DNA of 64,000 nucleotides from Litoribacillus peritrichatus (GCF_039537985.1 NZ_BAABBN010000015.1:62001-126000), one strand, 5' to 3'. Numbered from the stretch's first letter, positions 27,351 through 36,744 are shown. Numbers and translations: made by a program. The notes: generated from the letters alone by a model not told the origin.

Positions 27351-27638
27351 TTAACGGGCCTTGGCTTTTTCTTTATGCTTAATCAGTTGGCGATCCAGCT
27401 TATCAGCCAGAGCATCGATTGCTGCGTACAAATCGTCATGCTCTGCGTTAGCAAACACCTCTCCACCGGTTACATGTAACTTGGCTTCTGCTTGTTGTCT
27501 TAGTTTTTCTACGCTTAAGGTAACTTGAACGTTGGTTATCTGGTCATAGTGTCGCTCAAGTCGGTCTAATTTGGAAGTAACATATTCGCGAATGTTGGGT
27601 GTTAATTCGAGGTGTTGGCCACTGATGTTTACTTGCAT
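27351..27638 (-). CDS. hpf: Ribosome hibernation promoting factor, short form
   Basis: A 95-residue, short-type HPF/YfiA protein. It starts MQVNISGQHLELTPNIREYV, followed by TSKLDRLERHYDQITNVQVTL, and has the basic C-terminus KLDRQLIKHKEKAKAR. The short form joins with RMF to make 100S dimers in stationary phase. The start follows AAGGAG by 7 bases. Its gene is directly downstream of rpoN, as in most gammaproteobacteria. Confidence 0.95.
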   Translation of the reverse strand: MQVNISGQHLELTPNIREYVTSKLDRLERHYDQITNVQVTLSVEKLRQQAEAKLHVTGGEVFANAEHDDLYAAIDALADKLDRQLIKHKEKAKAR

Positions 27639-27774
27639 ATACGGACTCCTTAAATTTGTATATTGTGGTCCAGTGATTTTCCAGTTTCGATGTGCAAACC
27701 AGAGGGGTCTGCCGCCCCTTCACCTTTAATATAGCCCCTGCGTTCTTCGAATACAATGATATGTATCAAGTTGT

Positions 27775-29292
27775 TTAAACCAAACGTTTACGCTCGTTCG
27801 ATGGTGGTATGTTCATGGCTTCACGGTATTTTGCAATGGTTCGACGAGCAACTTTAATGCCCTGGTCTCCCAGCAAGGTCGCGATTTTGTTATCGCTCAG
27901 CGGTTTTTTGGCGTTCTCGGCTGCGACCAGTTTTTTAATGATGGCGCGGATCGCCGTAGAGGAGCATTCCCCGCCGGAGGTTGTGCTCACATGGCTTGAA
28001 AAGAAGTACTTTAGTTCGAAAATACCGCGTGGCGTATGGATGTATTTTTGAGTGGTCACCCGGGAAATGGTGGACTCGTGCATTTCCACAGCTTCAGCAA
28101 TATCGTGCAGAACTAATGGTTTCATTGCTTCATCACCGTAGTCTAAAAAGCCACGTTGATGCTCCATGATTTTGGTCGATACTTTCAGCAATGTCTCATT
28201 TCGGCTCTGAAGGCTTTTGAGGAACCATTTGGCTTCCTGCATGTTGTCTTTCAGGAACGTATTATCGGTGCTGTTATCCGCTCTGCGTATCAATGACGCA
28301 TAGCTTGGGTTGATTCGAATCTTAGGGGTGATTTCGGGGTTGAGATCCACCCGCCAGCGACCCTGTATTTTTTGAACGACCACATCGGGTACAACATAGT
28401 CGGGGGTTTGTTGGTCAATCTGTTCACCGGGACGAGGGTGAAGGGTTTGAATTAAATCAATGATCTTCTTCAGTACATCTTCTTTGAGACGTGCTTTTCG
28501 CATGATGCCGGCAAAATCTTTGTTGCCGAGCAATTCGAGGTAGCGTAAAACCACAATTTTGGCTTCAGGCAAATGCGGTGTTTCAGGAGGCATTTGATTG
28601 AGCTGAACCTGAAGGCATTCCTGAAGGCTTCTGGCGCCGGTACCAACCGGGTCAAAGCGTTGGATCAAAGTCAGAACCGCTTCCACTTCGTCCGTTTCAA
28701 CTTGTTCTTCGTCAGGCAGGTTGAGTTCCTGATTAACGCTGATGCAGATGTCTTCAACAGACGTCTGAAGGTATCCGTCGGTATCGATACCATCAATGAT
28801 GTTTTCGGCAATGACTTTGTCTGTGTCCGTCATTGGCGTCAGGTTCAGCTGCCAGCTCAAGTGATCTTGTAAGGTTTCGGTGACGGAATTTCTGGATTCG
28901 AAATCGAAACCGTCGTCGTCAGAGGGTGCGACGGCGGAAGTCGGGGTGTGTTGATAAATGTCGTCCCAGCCGGTATCAATACCAAGGTCTTCCGGGATGT
29001 CGTTGTTCCATTCCCCTTCGGCTGAAACTTCGTCAGTATTGGTGTTGTTGATTTCTTCTTGTTCGGCGCTTGGTTGTTGATCCAGAGGTTTTTCAGCCAT
29101 TTTGTCTTCAATGGACTGTTGCGGGCCTTGTTCGAAATCTTCTTCCACTTCAAGCATCGGGTTGTTTTCTAATGCTTGTTGAATTTCTTGCTGAAGGTCG
29201 AGGGTCGATAATTGCAGTAAGCGAATTGCTTGTTGCAACTGAGGGGTCATCGTCAGGGATTGACCCATCTTGAGCTGAAGCGATGTTTTCAT
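27775..29292 (-). CDS. rpoN: RNA polymerase sigma-54 factor
   Basis: A 505-residue sigma factor for -24/-12 promoters. The N-terminal activator-interacting region is MKTSLQLKMGQSLTMTPQLQQAIRLLQLSTLDLQQEIQ. An acidic linker follows (residues about 50-125). The core-binding domain has DPVGTGARSLQECLQVQL. The C-terminal HTH region and RpoN box (VARRTIAKYREAMNIP, with KYR) complete it. It is transcribed with the genes downstream; a 160-base gap separates it from lptB upstream. Confidence 0.98.
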   Translation of the reverse strand: MKTSLQLKMGQSLTMTPQLQQAIRLLQLSTLDLQQEIQQALENNPMLEVEEDFEQGPQQSIEDKMAEKPLDQQPSAEQEEINNTNTDEVSAEGEWNNDIPEDLGIDTGWDDIYQHTPTSAVAPSDDDGFDFESRNSVTETLQDHLSWQLNLTPMTDTDKVIAENIIDGIDTDGYLQTSVEDICISVNQELNLPDEEQVETDEVEAVLTLIQRFDPVGTGARSLQECLQVQLNQMPPETPHLPEAKIVVLRYLELLGNKDFAGIMRKARLKEDVLKKIIDLIQTLHPRPGEQIDQQTPDYVVPDVVVQKIQGRWRVDLNPEITPKIRINPSYASLIRRADNSTDNTFLKDNMQEAKWFLKSLQSRNETLLKVSTKIMEHQRGFLDYGDEAMKPLVLHDIAEAVEMHESTISRVTTQKYIHTPRGIFELKYFFSSHVSTTSGGECSSTAIRAIIKKLVAAENAKKPLSDNKIATLLGDQGIKVARRTIAKYREAMNIPPSNERKRLV

Positions 29293-29452
29293 AAATTACA
29301 ACGTATCCTTATGCTTTCACTCAGCATGTATGGTGTACCTAAAAGTATCTAAAATAAAATCCATACAAGCAATTTATTTGCCATTGGCAACCAAGTATAA
29401 ACCAAAAAAAAAGCGACAGTGTTGATTTGTGTGTCTTGTTTGTCTCAAAACC

Positions 29453-30178
29453 TCAGAGATTGAAGTTTTCTCCCAGGTAAATATCTTTTACTTTTTGATT
29501 GTTGAGTACATCTTCACTTTGGCCCTGGGCAATGATGTGTCCTTCGCCAACAATGTAGGCCTGATCACAGATGCCGAGCGTTTCTCGGACATTATGGTCG
29601 GTAATCAGAACACCAATCCCCAACCCTTTTAAGTGATTAATAATGCCTTGAATGTCATTGACTGAAATAGGGTCGACACCTGCAAAAGGCTCATCCAAAA
29701 GAATAAACTGTGGGTCGGTGGCTAACGCTCTGGCAATCTCAACGCGACGTCGTTCACCGCCTGACAAACTCATACCCAATGAATCCCTAATGTGGGTAAT
29801 GTGAAATTCCTGAAGCAGGTATTCGAGCTTTTCTTGCTTTTGTGCTTTGGATAATTCGGTTCTCAGCTCTAAAATGCCGTAAATGTTCTGTGATACCGTC
29901 AGTTTTCTGAAAATGGAAGCTTCTTGGGGCAGGTAGCCTAACCCTGCTTCAGCTCGTCCGTGCATGGGGTAGTGGGTGATGTCTTTGCCATCAATGCTGA
30001 CAGTGCCATTATCGGGCTTAACCAAACCTACAATCATGTAAAAGCAGGTGGTTTTACCTGCGCCGTTTGGGCCGAGCAGGCCAACCACTTCGCCGCTGGA
30101 TACGGAGAGTGAAACGTCCTGAATGATCTTTCTTGATTTATAACTCTTGGCCAGATGTTTGGCTTCCAAAATACTCAT
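29453..30178 (-). CDS. lptB: LPS export ABC transporter ATP-binding protein
   Basis: A 241-residue ATPase that drives LptFG to extract LPS from the inner membrane. Walker A is GPNGAGKTT at residues 36-44, the signature LSGGERRRVEIARAL, Walker B FILLDEPFAGVDP, and the H-loop TDHNVRETL. It lies 14 bases after lptA, in the kdsD-kdsC-lptC-lptA-lptB order. The membrane partners lptF/lptG are not in the window, as usual. Confidence 0.98.
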   Translation of the reverse strand: MSILEAKHLAKSYKSRKIIQDVSLSVSSGEVVGLLGPNGAGKTTCFYMIVGLVKPDNGTVSIDGKDITHYPMHGRAEAGLGYLPQEASIFRKLTVSQNIYGILELRTELSKAQKQEKLEYLLQEFHITHIRDSLGMSLSGGERRRVEIARALATDPQFILLDEPFAGVDPISVNDIQGIINHLKGLGIGVLITDHNVRETLGICDQAYIVGEGHIIAQGQSEDVLNNQKVKDIYLGENFNL

Positions 30179-30192
30179 ACGATGAAGGGCCT

Positions 30193-30735
30193 TTATTTCT
30201 GGGGTTCAGAGTCAGACGATTTGTCTTTGATCTGGGGGTTGATTATAAATTTAACTCGAGAATCGCCAGGGTTGGTTTTCGGGTCGCTTGCACTGGCCTT
30301 CAGTTCTCCTGTATCCAGGGAGTAGGTGATTTTATTACTTTCTAAAACGTCTTCGCCGCGAAAGACTTTACCGTTGCCTGTTACGATGGCGTTGTTCTCT
30401 TTGACTTTGAGGTCAAGCTTGTTGCCTTCGATGTGGGTTGGTTCTTCACCGGGATTCAGAATTTGCTGGTATTTGGCTGGGCTACCAAAGGCTTCCATGC
30501 GGGTCACTTCGTTGTTTTCTGAATACAGAAAGACTTTGTCTGCCCGTAATTCTGCGGTGCCCTGAATGATGATGACGTTTCCTGTGTATTCAGATACGCC
30601 GGTCTTGTTGTTCATTTTTGCCTGATCGGCTTCCAGTTTGATCGGTTGGGTTTTATCTTCAGGCAATGCCCAAAGAGAAGCTGAGAAGCTTAAAGCAATC
30701 AGAAGGGCTGTCAGACGTTTATTGTTGAACTTCAT
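30193..30735 (-). CDS. lptA: LPS transport periplasmic bridge protein LptA
   Basis: A 180-residue periplasmic beta-jellyroll protein that links LptC to LptD. The signal peptide is MKFNNKRLTALLIALSFSASLWA, cleaved before LPEDKTQP. KLEADQAKMNNKTGVSEYTGNVIIIQG is the hallmark first strand set of the OstA-like domain. The ATG at 30735 begins the signal peptide; a frame up to 30750 exists. It overlaps the end of lptC, so the two are translationally coupled. Confidence 0.95.
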   Translation of the reverse strand: MKFNNKRLTALLIALSFSASLWALPEDKTQPIKLEADQAKMNNKTGVSEYTGNVIIIQGTAELRADKVFLYSENNEVTRMEAFGSPAKYQQILNPGEEPTHIEGNKLDLKVKENNAIVTGNGKVFRGEDVLESNKITYSLDTGELKASASDPKTNPGDSRVKFIINPQIKDKSSDSEPQK

Positions 30736-31297
30736 GCGTTCCTCGAACATTGGATTTCAATAAAGTATCACCGGATTCAAAGTCAGTACGGAAACCTTTC
30801 GTTTCGATATAGCTGTTTGCCGAATGAATAATGGTTAAGACGTCGTTTTCTGCGTAATTCTTATTTGGGTAAATTGTCAGCGTGGAAGCACGTAATGTCA
30901 GCTTTTGGTTGTCGGCCGTAGTTCGAACGATTTCAACCTGATCGTTCAGGGTGATCTTATCTGTCTTCAGGTTGGCCTCTCCGGTTAGGGAGGAAGCGTG
31001 CCAATTAAGACCAGGCTGTTGATTGGTCAGGTCTGGCTTAATGAGGTAAGCCAAGTCGTCTTTTTTATAGTGGTCAATCTGGTTGGCCACCAGATGGTAT
31101 TGAAGGTCGCCGGTTTCGTTGTAATGATCCGACGCTGAGTTTATCAGCGTCAGATCCGGTGTGGATTGCGGCTGATACGATGCAGTAACAATTTTGTTGC
31201 CTTCTTCGGACCAGCTTAGCCAGACAACAATAAGCACGGTGGCGACGATCACCGGTAGTGTCTTAATGGCTCGAATGATCTTATCTGAACGTTTCAT
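30719..31297 (-). CDS. lptC: LPS export protein LptC
   Basis: A 192-residue bitopic protein that receives LPS from LptBFG. One N-terminal membrane helix (TLPVIVATVLIVVWLSW) precedes a periplasmic OstA-like fold (NLKTDKITLNDQVEIVRTTADNQKLTLRASTLTIYPNKNYAENDVLTIIHS). I take the ATG at 31297 (MKRSDKIIRAIKTL); the longer frame runs into kdsC and has a Cys-rich stretch (NTCCCTC) that is not family-like. It lies 26 bases after kdsC. Confidence 0.93.
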   Translation of the reverse strand: MKRSDKIIRAIKTLPVIVATVLIVVWLSWSEEGNKIVTASYQPQSTPDLTLINSASDHYNETGDLQYHLVANQIDHYKKDDLAYLIKPDLTNQQPGLNWHASSLTGEANLKTDKITLNDQVEIVRTTADNQKLTLRASTLTIYPNKNYAENDVLTIIHSANSYIETKGFRTDFESGDTLLKSNVRGTHEVQQ

Positions 31298-31323
31298 GAT
31301 GGGCTGGCCGAATCTGACGTTTG

Positions 31324-31848
31324 CTACTTGAGGTACTCTGCATGTGCAGCAGCAAGTGTTCCTTGAGCTTTCATAATCAGCTCGCATAACTCTCTGACTG
31401 CGCCTTTGCCTCCGGCTTTTGTGGTGCAGTGATGGGCGTGTTCTTTAATGATATCGGCACCGTTAGGCACTGTTACACCCAAACCTACATTTCTGATGAC
31501 CGGAAGGTCAGGCAGATCATCACCGATGTGAGCAATTTGATCAAGCTCAAGGTTTAAATCTTTTGCTATGTCTTTGATGGCGTTGATTTTATCTTCCCGT
31601 CCCTGATAGAGGATATCAATGCCTAAGTTTTTGGCCCGTTGCTCGACCATGGGGGATTTCCGGCCGGTAATGATGGCAATCTTAACGCCGCTGTTCTGAA
31701 GCATTTTAATGCCTTGACCATCAAGAATGTTGAATGGCTTGATTTCCTGACCTTCGGAGGTAAAAAGTAAGGTGCCGTCCGTCATAACGCCATCCACATC
31801 GCAAGACAGCAGTTTAATTTTTTCAGCGCGTTCAAACAAATTGCTCAT
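31324..31848 (-). CDS. kdsC: 3-deoxy-manno-octulosonate-8-phosphatase
   Basis: A 174-residue HAD-superfamily phosphatase producing Kdo for LPS. The nucleophile motif is LSCDVDGVMTDGTL with Asp17 and Asp19; motif III is IAHIGDDLPDLPVIRNVGLGVTVPNGAD. Length is the usual tetrameric KdsC size without a cap domain. It is preceded by kdsD, with a 90-base gap that carries a short tandem repeat. Confidence 0.96.
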   Translation of the reverse strand: MSNLFERAEKIKLLSCDVDGVMTDGTLLFTSEGQEIKPFNILDGQGIKMLQNSGVKIAIITGRKSPMVEQRAKNLGIDILYQGREDKINAIKDIAKDLNLELDQIAHIGDDLPDLPVIRNVGLGVTVPNGADIIKEHAHHCTTKAGGKGAVRELCELIMKAQGTLAAAHAEYLK

Positions 31849-31898
31849 GATTTACGTCCAGGCATCCAGTTTCAGGTTCGTTACGTTCATTTGGCTAT

Positions 31899-31928
31899 CT
31901 ATTGCATTACAAACTATTGCATTACAAA
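31899..31928. repeat. Exact 15-base tandem duplication
   Basis: CTATTGCATTACAAA occurs twice back to back, followed by a degenerate third partial copy (TGCATTGAATTAC). It lies between kdsD and kdsC and has no evident function. Confidence 0.7.
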
Positions 31929-31938
31929 GTGCATTGAA

Positions 31939-32907
31939 TTACATAATGCCTGCTTTAAGCAGGTCATGCATATTCAGGGCGCCAACCACACGTTTATTTT
32001 CATCGGTTACGAAAAGTCCGTTGATGGACTTGGTTTCCATGATGTTGAGCGCTTCAGCGGCCAGAATTTTTGGCCCACAGGTAACTCCGGTGGTGGTCAT
32101 TACATCTTTAATTTTGGAAACATGCAGATCGGTTTCATTATCCAGAATTCGGCGTAAATCACCGTCTGTGAACACACCGACAAGCTTGTCTTCTTCGACA
32201 ATGGCTGTCATGCCCAGCTTCTTGCGGGTGACTTCCAGAAGCGCGTCTCGAATGAGCGTATCAGGGGAAACTTTAGGGATGTCATTGCCTTTGTGCATCA
32301 GGTCTTCGACTTTGAGTAGCAGGCGTCGACCCAGTGCTCCGCCGGGATGAGAAAAGGCAAAGTCTTCTGCGGTGAAGCCTTTCGCTTCAAGCAGTGCTAC
32401 GGCTAGGGCATCCCCCATCGCCAATGTTGCGGTCGTACTTGCGGTAGGCGCTAACCCTAAAGGACAGGCTTCTTCTTTTACAGAAATATCAAGGTTCACT
32501 ACAGCGGCCTTGGCCATAGTAGAGCTAGGATTACCCGTGATGCTGATCATCGGCGCTTTCATACGTTTAATCAGTGGCAGAATAGTGACGACTTCACTGG
32601 TATTCCCCGAATTTGAAATGGCAATGACGACGTCGTTCGGCGTGATCATCCCTAAGTCGCCGTGGCTTGCTTCGCCCGGGTGAACAAAGAATGAAGGTGT
32701 TCCGGTACTGGCCAGGGTCGCGGCCATTTTTTTTCCAATGTGGCCGGATTTCCCCATTCCTGTCACTACCACTCGACCTGTGCATTTAATGAGTAAATCA
32801 CAAGCCGTTGTAAAATCTTCGCCCAATCGTTCGTTTAATTGGTTGACGGCTTCCGCTTCAATGGACAGTGTGCGTCTTGCGGATGCAATGAAATCAAAAT
32901 CTGTCAT
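31939..32907 (-). CDS. kdsD: D-arabinose-5-phosphate isomerase
   Basis: A 322-residue enzyme that makes arabinose-5-phosphate, the first Kdo precursor. An SIS sugar-isomerase domain (VVVTGMGKSGHIGKKMAATLASTGTPSFFVHPGEASHGDLGM) is followed by two CBS domains (VEDLMHKGNDIPKVSPDT, then DVMTTTGVTCGPK). Length fits the KdsD/GutQ family. The CDS ends with a CBS pair (KRVVGALNMHDLLKAGIM). Confidence 0.97.
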   Translation of the reverse strand: MTDFDFIASARRTLSIEAEAVNQLNERLGEDFTTACDLLIKCTGRVVVTGMGKSGHIGKKMAATLASTGTPSFFVHPGEASHGDLGMITPNDVVIAISNSGNTSEVVTILPLIKRMKAPMISITGNPSSTMAKAAVVNLDISVKEEACPLGLAPTASTTATLAMGDALAVALLEAKGFTAEDFAFSHPGGALGRRLLLKVEDLMHKGNDIPKVSPDTLIRDALLEVTRKKLGMTAIVEEDKLVGVFTDGDLRRILDNETDLHVSKIKDVMTTTGVTCGPKILAAEALNIMETKSINGLFVTDENKRVVGALNMHDLLKAGIM

Positions 32908-33009
32908 GTTGTACCTTGAGTCAAATACAAAGAGTAAAAACGTATCCCATATTGGTATTGGGTGTTATTCGCTAAGCCGTTAACGGTGCTATTCACAAAT
33001 TAGAATTCA

Positions 33010-34026
33010 CTAATTTGCACCGACGCTGCTTAAATAAAGCTGAACCATATATGCAGTGTAGCCAATCAAAAAAATCAAACCGTGTACCCGTGTCAGTTGT
33101 CCGGTCTGCGCGACACCGGTTGAGGTTTGTTTGGTTCTGCCCTGAATAAAGATGAATAATGCCAGTGCTAACGTCAGAGCCAACATCACAAAGTAATCTC
33201 TTGAAAATCCAACCGGTTCAATAGGGGTTAGGGTGATCAAGCCAGGAACTGATAAAACGGTCATCAGGTTGAACAAGTTGGAGCCAATGATGTTGCCTAT
33301 GGCCAGGTCATGATGGCCTTTAAGGGCACTGGCGACGGAAGCTGCCAATTCTGGCAGACTGGTGCCAATCGCGACAATGGTCAAACCGATCACCAGTTCA
33401 CTGATGCCGAACTCGCGAGCGATGCCGGAAGCACCCCAAACCAAACCGTGGGCGCTGGCGATGAGCATGACCAGGCTGATAAATAACATGCCCCAGGCTT
33501 TGGTCAGGCTCATTTCTGGCAGGTCGGCAATTTCTTCTTCAAACTCATTTTCAGCGGCATCGTGTTCGTTGCCGGCCTGGTGTGAAAACTTGTGAAAAAT
33601 AAACAGGGTGACAGGCATCATGGCCAGTAAGATGATGCCGTCGATCATGTCCAGTTTCAGGTCATACATTAATACGCCTGTGACGCCAGTAACAACCAAT
33701 AATAAAGGCAGTTCGCGTTTGATTAATCCTGAGCGAATAGGCAGGGCGCATACCAGCGCGGTAATTCCCAGAACCAGCCCGATGTTGGCGATGTTTGATC
33801 CTACTGCGTTGCCGACGGCAAGGCCGGGTGCATCGTTCAGTGCCGAATTGATGGCAACCATGATTTCAGGGGCTGATGTACCAAAGCTGACGACGGTCAG
33901 GCCGATCATCAATGTTGACATGCCAAGCATTTTTGCGGTGGAAGCCGCAGAATTTACAAATTGATCTGAACTCCAGACTAGGATAATGAGTCCAAGGACA
34001 ATAGCTATGATGTTGTATATCAGCAT
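33010..34026 (-). CDS. Calcium/sodium antiporter of the CaCA family (YrbG type)
   Basis: A 338-residue inner-membrane exchanger with two homologous halves of five membrane helices. The two alpha-repeats are SFGTSAPEIMVAINSALNDAPGLAVGNAVGSNIANIGLVLG and AIGTSLPELAASVASALKGHHDLAIGNIIGSNLFNLMTVL, with the conserved acidic residues. A charged cytoplasmic loop (SHQAGNEHDAAENEFEEEIADLPE) joins them. E. coli yrbG lies beside kdsD and the mla genes in the same way. In this genome the usual mlaFED genes do not follow; mlaC is divergent. Confidence 0.94.
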   Translation of the reverse strand: MLIYNIIAIVLGLIILVWSSDQFVNSAASTAKMLGMSTLMIGLTVVSFGTSAPEIMVAINSALNDAPGLAVGNAVGSNIANIGLVLGITALVCALPIRSGLIKRELPLLLVVTGVTGVLMYDLKLDMIDGIILLAMMPVTLFIFHKFSHQAGNEHDAAENEFEEEIADLPEMSLTKAWGMLFISLVMLIASAHGLVWGASGIAREFGISELVIGLTIVAIGTSLPELAASVASALKGHHDLAIGNIIGSNLFNLMTVLSVPGLITLTPIEPVGFSRDYFVMLALTLALALFIFIQGRTKQTSTGVAQTGQLTRVHGLIFLIGYTAYMVQLYLSSVGAN

Positions 34027-34314
34027 TTTAATTAGTTCCGATGAATGACGGTGGTTCAGAAAACTATTTTTAAACCACGGTCAAAGAGGGATTTCTCTTT
34101 ATCGTTCATAACGCGTGGTCTTTAATTGGCGAACAGGCCAATAAATTCAGGCGCTGATTGTATAGTTTTCATTGTTAATTGGCTAACGCAGAAAAGCACG
34201 AATGTTGAGTTGGTTGGTTTTGTTTGCTGGACTAGAGTACAGCCGATGAAGAATGTTACAATGTCGCGGTTATGGGGTAAGGGAAGTCTGGGATTTTGTA
34301 TCAAGGAGATTTTG

Positions 34315-35064
34315 GTGAATAAAGTGGCTCGATTGAGTGCGGTTTGTATAGCTATGTTTTGGTCTGTTTTTACAGCCCAGACGTTGAGCGCAAATACCGC
34401 CAATAATGATGATCTGAATGGTGTGATCGAAGTGAACGAGTACACCGGACCAGAAAAGTCGGTTTGGGAAACCACGCGAATACTTCTGAAGATTATTGAA
34501 GAAGAGCGTGAAAGTTATCTAAATACACCGACCAAGTTTTATGAGCGGGTTGCTGAAGCGCTTGAGCCTGTAGTGGGATTCAGACGCATTGCTGCTATGG
34601 TAATGGGGTCTTATTACAAAAAGTCATCCAAGGCGGATCGTAAAAAATTCTCCGATGCTTTTCAGCGTAGCCTGGTTGAAACCTACTCGGGTGGATTGAT
34701 TGAATACGAAGGTTACAAAATCAGCATCAAACAAGGTGCGCCGATACCTGACGGCAAAAGAACGGCGGTTGTTAATGTTGAAATTACTACGTCGAGCGGC
34801 ACTCAAGTACCTTTGAAGTACAGCATGTATAAAACCAAGTCTGGTTTGTGGAAAGTACAGAATGTAACCGTTGCAGGCATTAATGTGGGCTTGTTGTATC
34901 GCCAGCAGTTTGCCAGGAAAGTTGCGGAAGCGAACGGTGATATCAGCCAAGTGGTTGCAAATTGGTCATCACGTTTGGATATTGATGTAGAAAATGCTCA
35001 ATTGGAACTGGAATCTGAACCGGACGACGCTGAAAGTACTCAGCAAAATGCAGAAGCTGAGTAG
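34315..35064 (+). CDS. mlaC: Phospholipid-binding protein MlaC
   Basis: A 249-residue periplasmic protein that ferries phospholipid between the outer-membrane MlaA complex and inner-membrane MlaFEDB. The start is GTG at 34315 behind AAGGAG (34303-34308), giving the signal peptide NKVARLSAVCIAMFWSVFTAQ and mature NTANNDD. Family markers: SYLNTPTKFYERVAEALEPVVGFRRIAAMVMGSYYKKSSKADRKKFSDAFQRSLVETYSGGLIEY and KTKSGLWKVQNVTVAGINVGLLYRQQFA. The long upstream frame from 34126 is not conserved. The acidic tail (EPDDAESTQQNAEAE) is unusual. Two short hairpins lie in the gap to ibaG (for example GTTCAT/ATGAAC at 35122-35137). Confidence 0.94.
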   Translation: MNKVARLSAVCIAMFWSVFTAQTLSANTANNDDLNGVIEVNEYTGPEKSVWETTRILLKIIEEERESYLNTPTKFYERVAEALEPVVGFRRIAAMVMGSYYKKSSKADRKKFSDAFQRSLVETYSGGLIEYEGYKISIKQGAPIPDGKRTAVVNVEITTSSGTQVPLKYSMYKTKSGLWKVQNVTVAGINVGLLYRQQFARKVAEANGDISQVVANWSSRLDIDVENAQLELESEPDDAESTQQNAEAE

Positions 35065-35178
35065 TTTTTTATACAGCAAATAAACATATATATTGCCTCG
35101 CCTGAAGTGTTCAGCCGGGGCGTTCATTTTGATGAACAGTGTAAAAACATTGTTTAATTTTGGTTAATTGAGGTTGTG

Positions 35179-35412
35179 ATGGAAGTAGGTGATGTTAAAG
35201 CTTTGTTGGCGGCAGAGTTTCCGAATGCCCAGGTGGATGCTTCTACAGACGGGTACCACTATGAAGTAACCGTGATCGCTGAAGAGTTTGAAAGTCTGAA
35301 TGCGGTTAAGCGTCAGCAAGCCGTATATAAAGCACTGAATGCTCAAATTCAGGACGGCACCATTCATGCGGTTAAGATCAAAGCTTTGACGCCTGCGGAA
35401 GCCGGTCAATAA
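35179..35412 (+). CDS. ibaG: BolA-family protein IbaG
   Basis: A 77-residue BolA-like protein. EVGDVKALLAAEFPNAQVDASTDGYHYEVTVIAEEFESLNAVKRQQAVYKALNAQI carries the BolA histidine that co-ligates Fe-S clusters with monothiol glutaredoxins. IbaG rather than BolA is inferred from its position between mlaC and murA, as in E. coli and Pseudomonas. The ATG at 35179 follows TGAGG by 5 bases. Confidence 0.93.
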   Translation: MEVGDVKALLAAEFPNAQVDASTDGYHYEVTVIAEEFESLNAVKRQQAVYKALNAQIQDGTIHAVKIKALTPAEAGQ

Positions 35413-35464
35413 ATTCAGGTTATATCGACCTGAACTCTTTCCTTTTTATTTGGTGAATATATAA

Positions 35465-36727
35465 ATGGATAAGTTAGTCATTCGTGGAGGCAGAAAGCTG
35501 TCCGGTGAGATTCGTGCATCTGGTGCTAAGAACTCAGCGTTGCCGATCATTGCCTCTGCTTTGCTATCCAGTGAAAATGTGATTATTCGCAACTTGCCTC
35601 ACCTGCAAGATATTACAACCATGATTAATCTTCTTGGCTCTATGGGTGTTGAGCCAGTGGTAAATGAAGATTTAAGCGTGGAGCTTGACAGTAATCAGAT
35701 TAAATCGGTTGTAGCGCCTTACGAACTGGTGAAAACCATGCGTGCATCGATTTTGGTTCTCGGGCCTTTGTTGGCCAAGAACGGGTATGCTGAGGTTTCT
35801 TTGCCTGGCGGTTGTGCCATTGGTAGTCGTCCCGTGGATTTGCATATCCGTGGCTTGGAAGCGATGGGGGCCGACGTTGTTGTTGAAGATGGTTACATCA
35901 AAGCCAAAACGGATGGTCGTTTAAAAGGCGCCAATGTCTTCTTTGATACCGTGACGGTAACGGGGACTGAAAACATCTTGATGGCTGCAACCTTGGCCGA
36001 TGGTATAACAACCATTGAAAACGCAGCGCGTGAGCCGGAAGTGGTGGATCTTGCCGAATGTCTGATCGCCATGGGTGCAGAAATTGAAGGTCACGGCACG
36101 GATACCATTAAAGTTACGGGTGTGGAAAAACTTCATGGCTGTGATTATTCCGTGTTGCCAGACCGAATTGAAACCGGTACGTATCTGGTTGCTGCGGCAG
36201 TCACCGGCGGAAAAGTGAAAGTCAAAGACACTCGCCCGGACATACTGGATGCTGTGTTGGTCAAGTTGGAAGAGGCTGGCGCTAAAATTGAGACCGGTGA
36301 AAACTGGATTTCTCTGGATATGGAAGGCAGAGAACTCAAAGCGGTCTCATTAAAAACGGCGCCTTACCCTGCATTCCCTACCGATATGCAGGCTCAGTTT
36401 GTGGCCTTAAATGCGGTGGCCAATGGCACCAGTACTGTGATTGAAACCATTTTTGAAAACCGTTTCATGCATGTGCAGGAAATGATGCGAATGGGGGCCG
36501 ACATTACCGTTGAAGGCAATACGGCTATTATTCGAGGCTTGAAAGAGCTGCATGCTGCGCCGGTCATGGCGACGGACTTACGTGCTTCGGCCAGCTTGGT
36601 CATCGCAGGTTTGGTGGCTTCCGGTGAAACTGTCATCGACCGAATTTATCATATTGATCGTGGTTATGAGTGTATTGAAGAAAAGCTTCAATTGCTTGGC
36701 GCAAATATTTCACGATTACCTGAATAG
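35465..36727 (+). CDS. murA: UDP-N-acetylglucosamine 1-carboxyvinyltransferase
   Basis: A 420-residue enzyme for the first committed step of peptidoglycan synthesis. It uses two inside-out alpha/beta domains. The catalytic cysteine, target of fosfomycin, is Cys117 in LPGGCAIGSRPVDLH; Lys22 in SGAKNSALPI is also present. Length is standard. It lies 52 bases after ibaG and 17 before hisG, in a forward operon with mlaC at the front. Confidence 0.98.
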   Translation: MDKLVIRGGRKLSGEIRASGAKNSALPIIASALLSSENVIIRNLPHLQDITTMINLLGSMGVEPVVNEDLSVELDSNQIKSVVAPYELVKTMRASILVLGPLLAKNGYAEVSLPGGCAIGSRPVDLHIRGLEAMGADVVVEDGYIKAKTDGRLKGANVFFDTVTVTGTENILMAATLADGITTIENAAREPEVVDLAECLIAMGAEIEGHGTDTIKVTGVEKLHGCDYSVLPDRIETGTYLVAAAVTGGKVKVKDTRPDILDAVLVKLEEAGAKIETGENWISLDMEGRELKAVSLKTAPYPAFPTDMQAQFVALNAVANGTSTVIETIFENRFMHVQEMMRMGADITVEGNTAIIRGLKELHAAPVMATDLRASASLVIAGLVASGETVIDRIYHIDRGYECIEEKLQLLGANISRLPE

Positions 36728-36744
36728 GACTGGATTGATCACCC

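Noticed and set aside
26865..27479. Forward frame opposite ptsN and hpf
   Set aside because: Antisense to two conserved genes; no start signal.
31772..32350. 192-codon forward frame opposite kdsD
   Set aside because: Antisense shadow; Ser-rich, no domain.
34051..34078. Inverted repeat GTGGTT/AACCAC between the antiporter and mlaC
   Set aside because: Arms of 6 bases with a 16-base loop are near chance level; not strong enough for an operator call.
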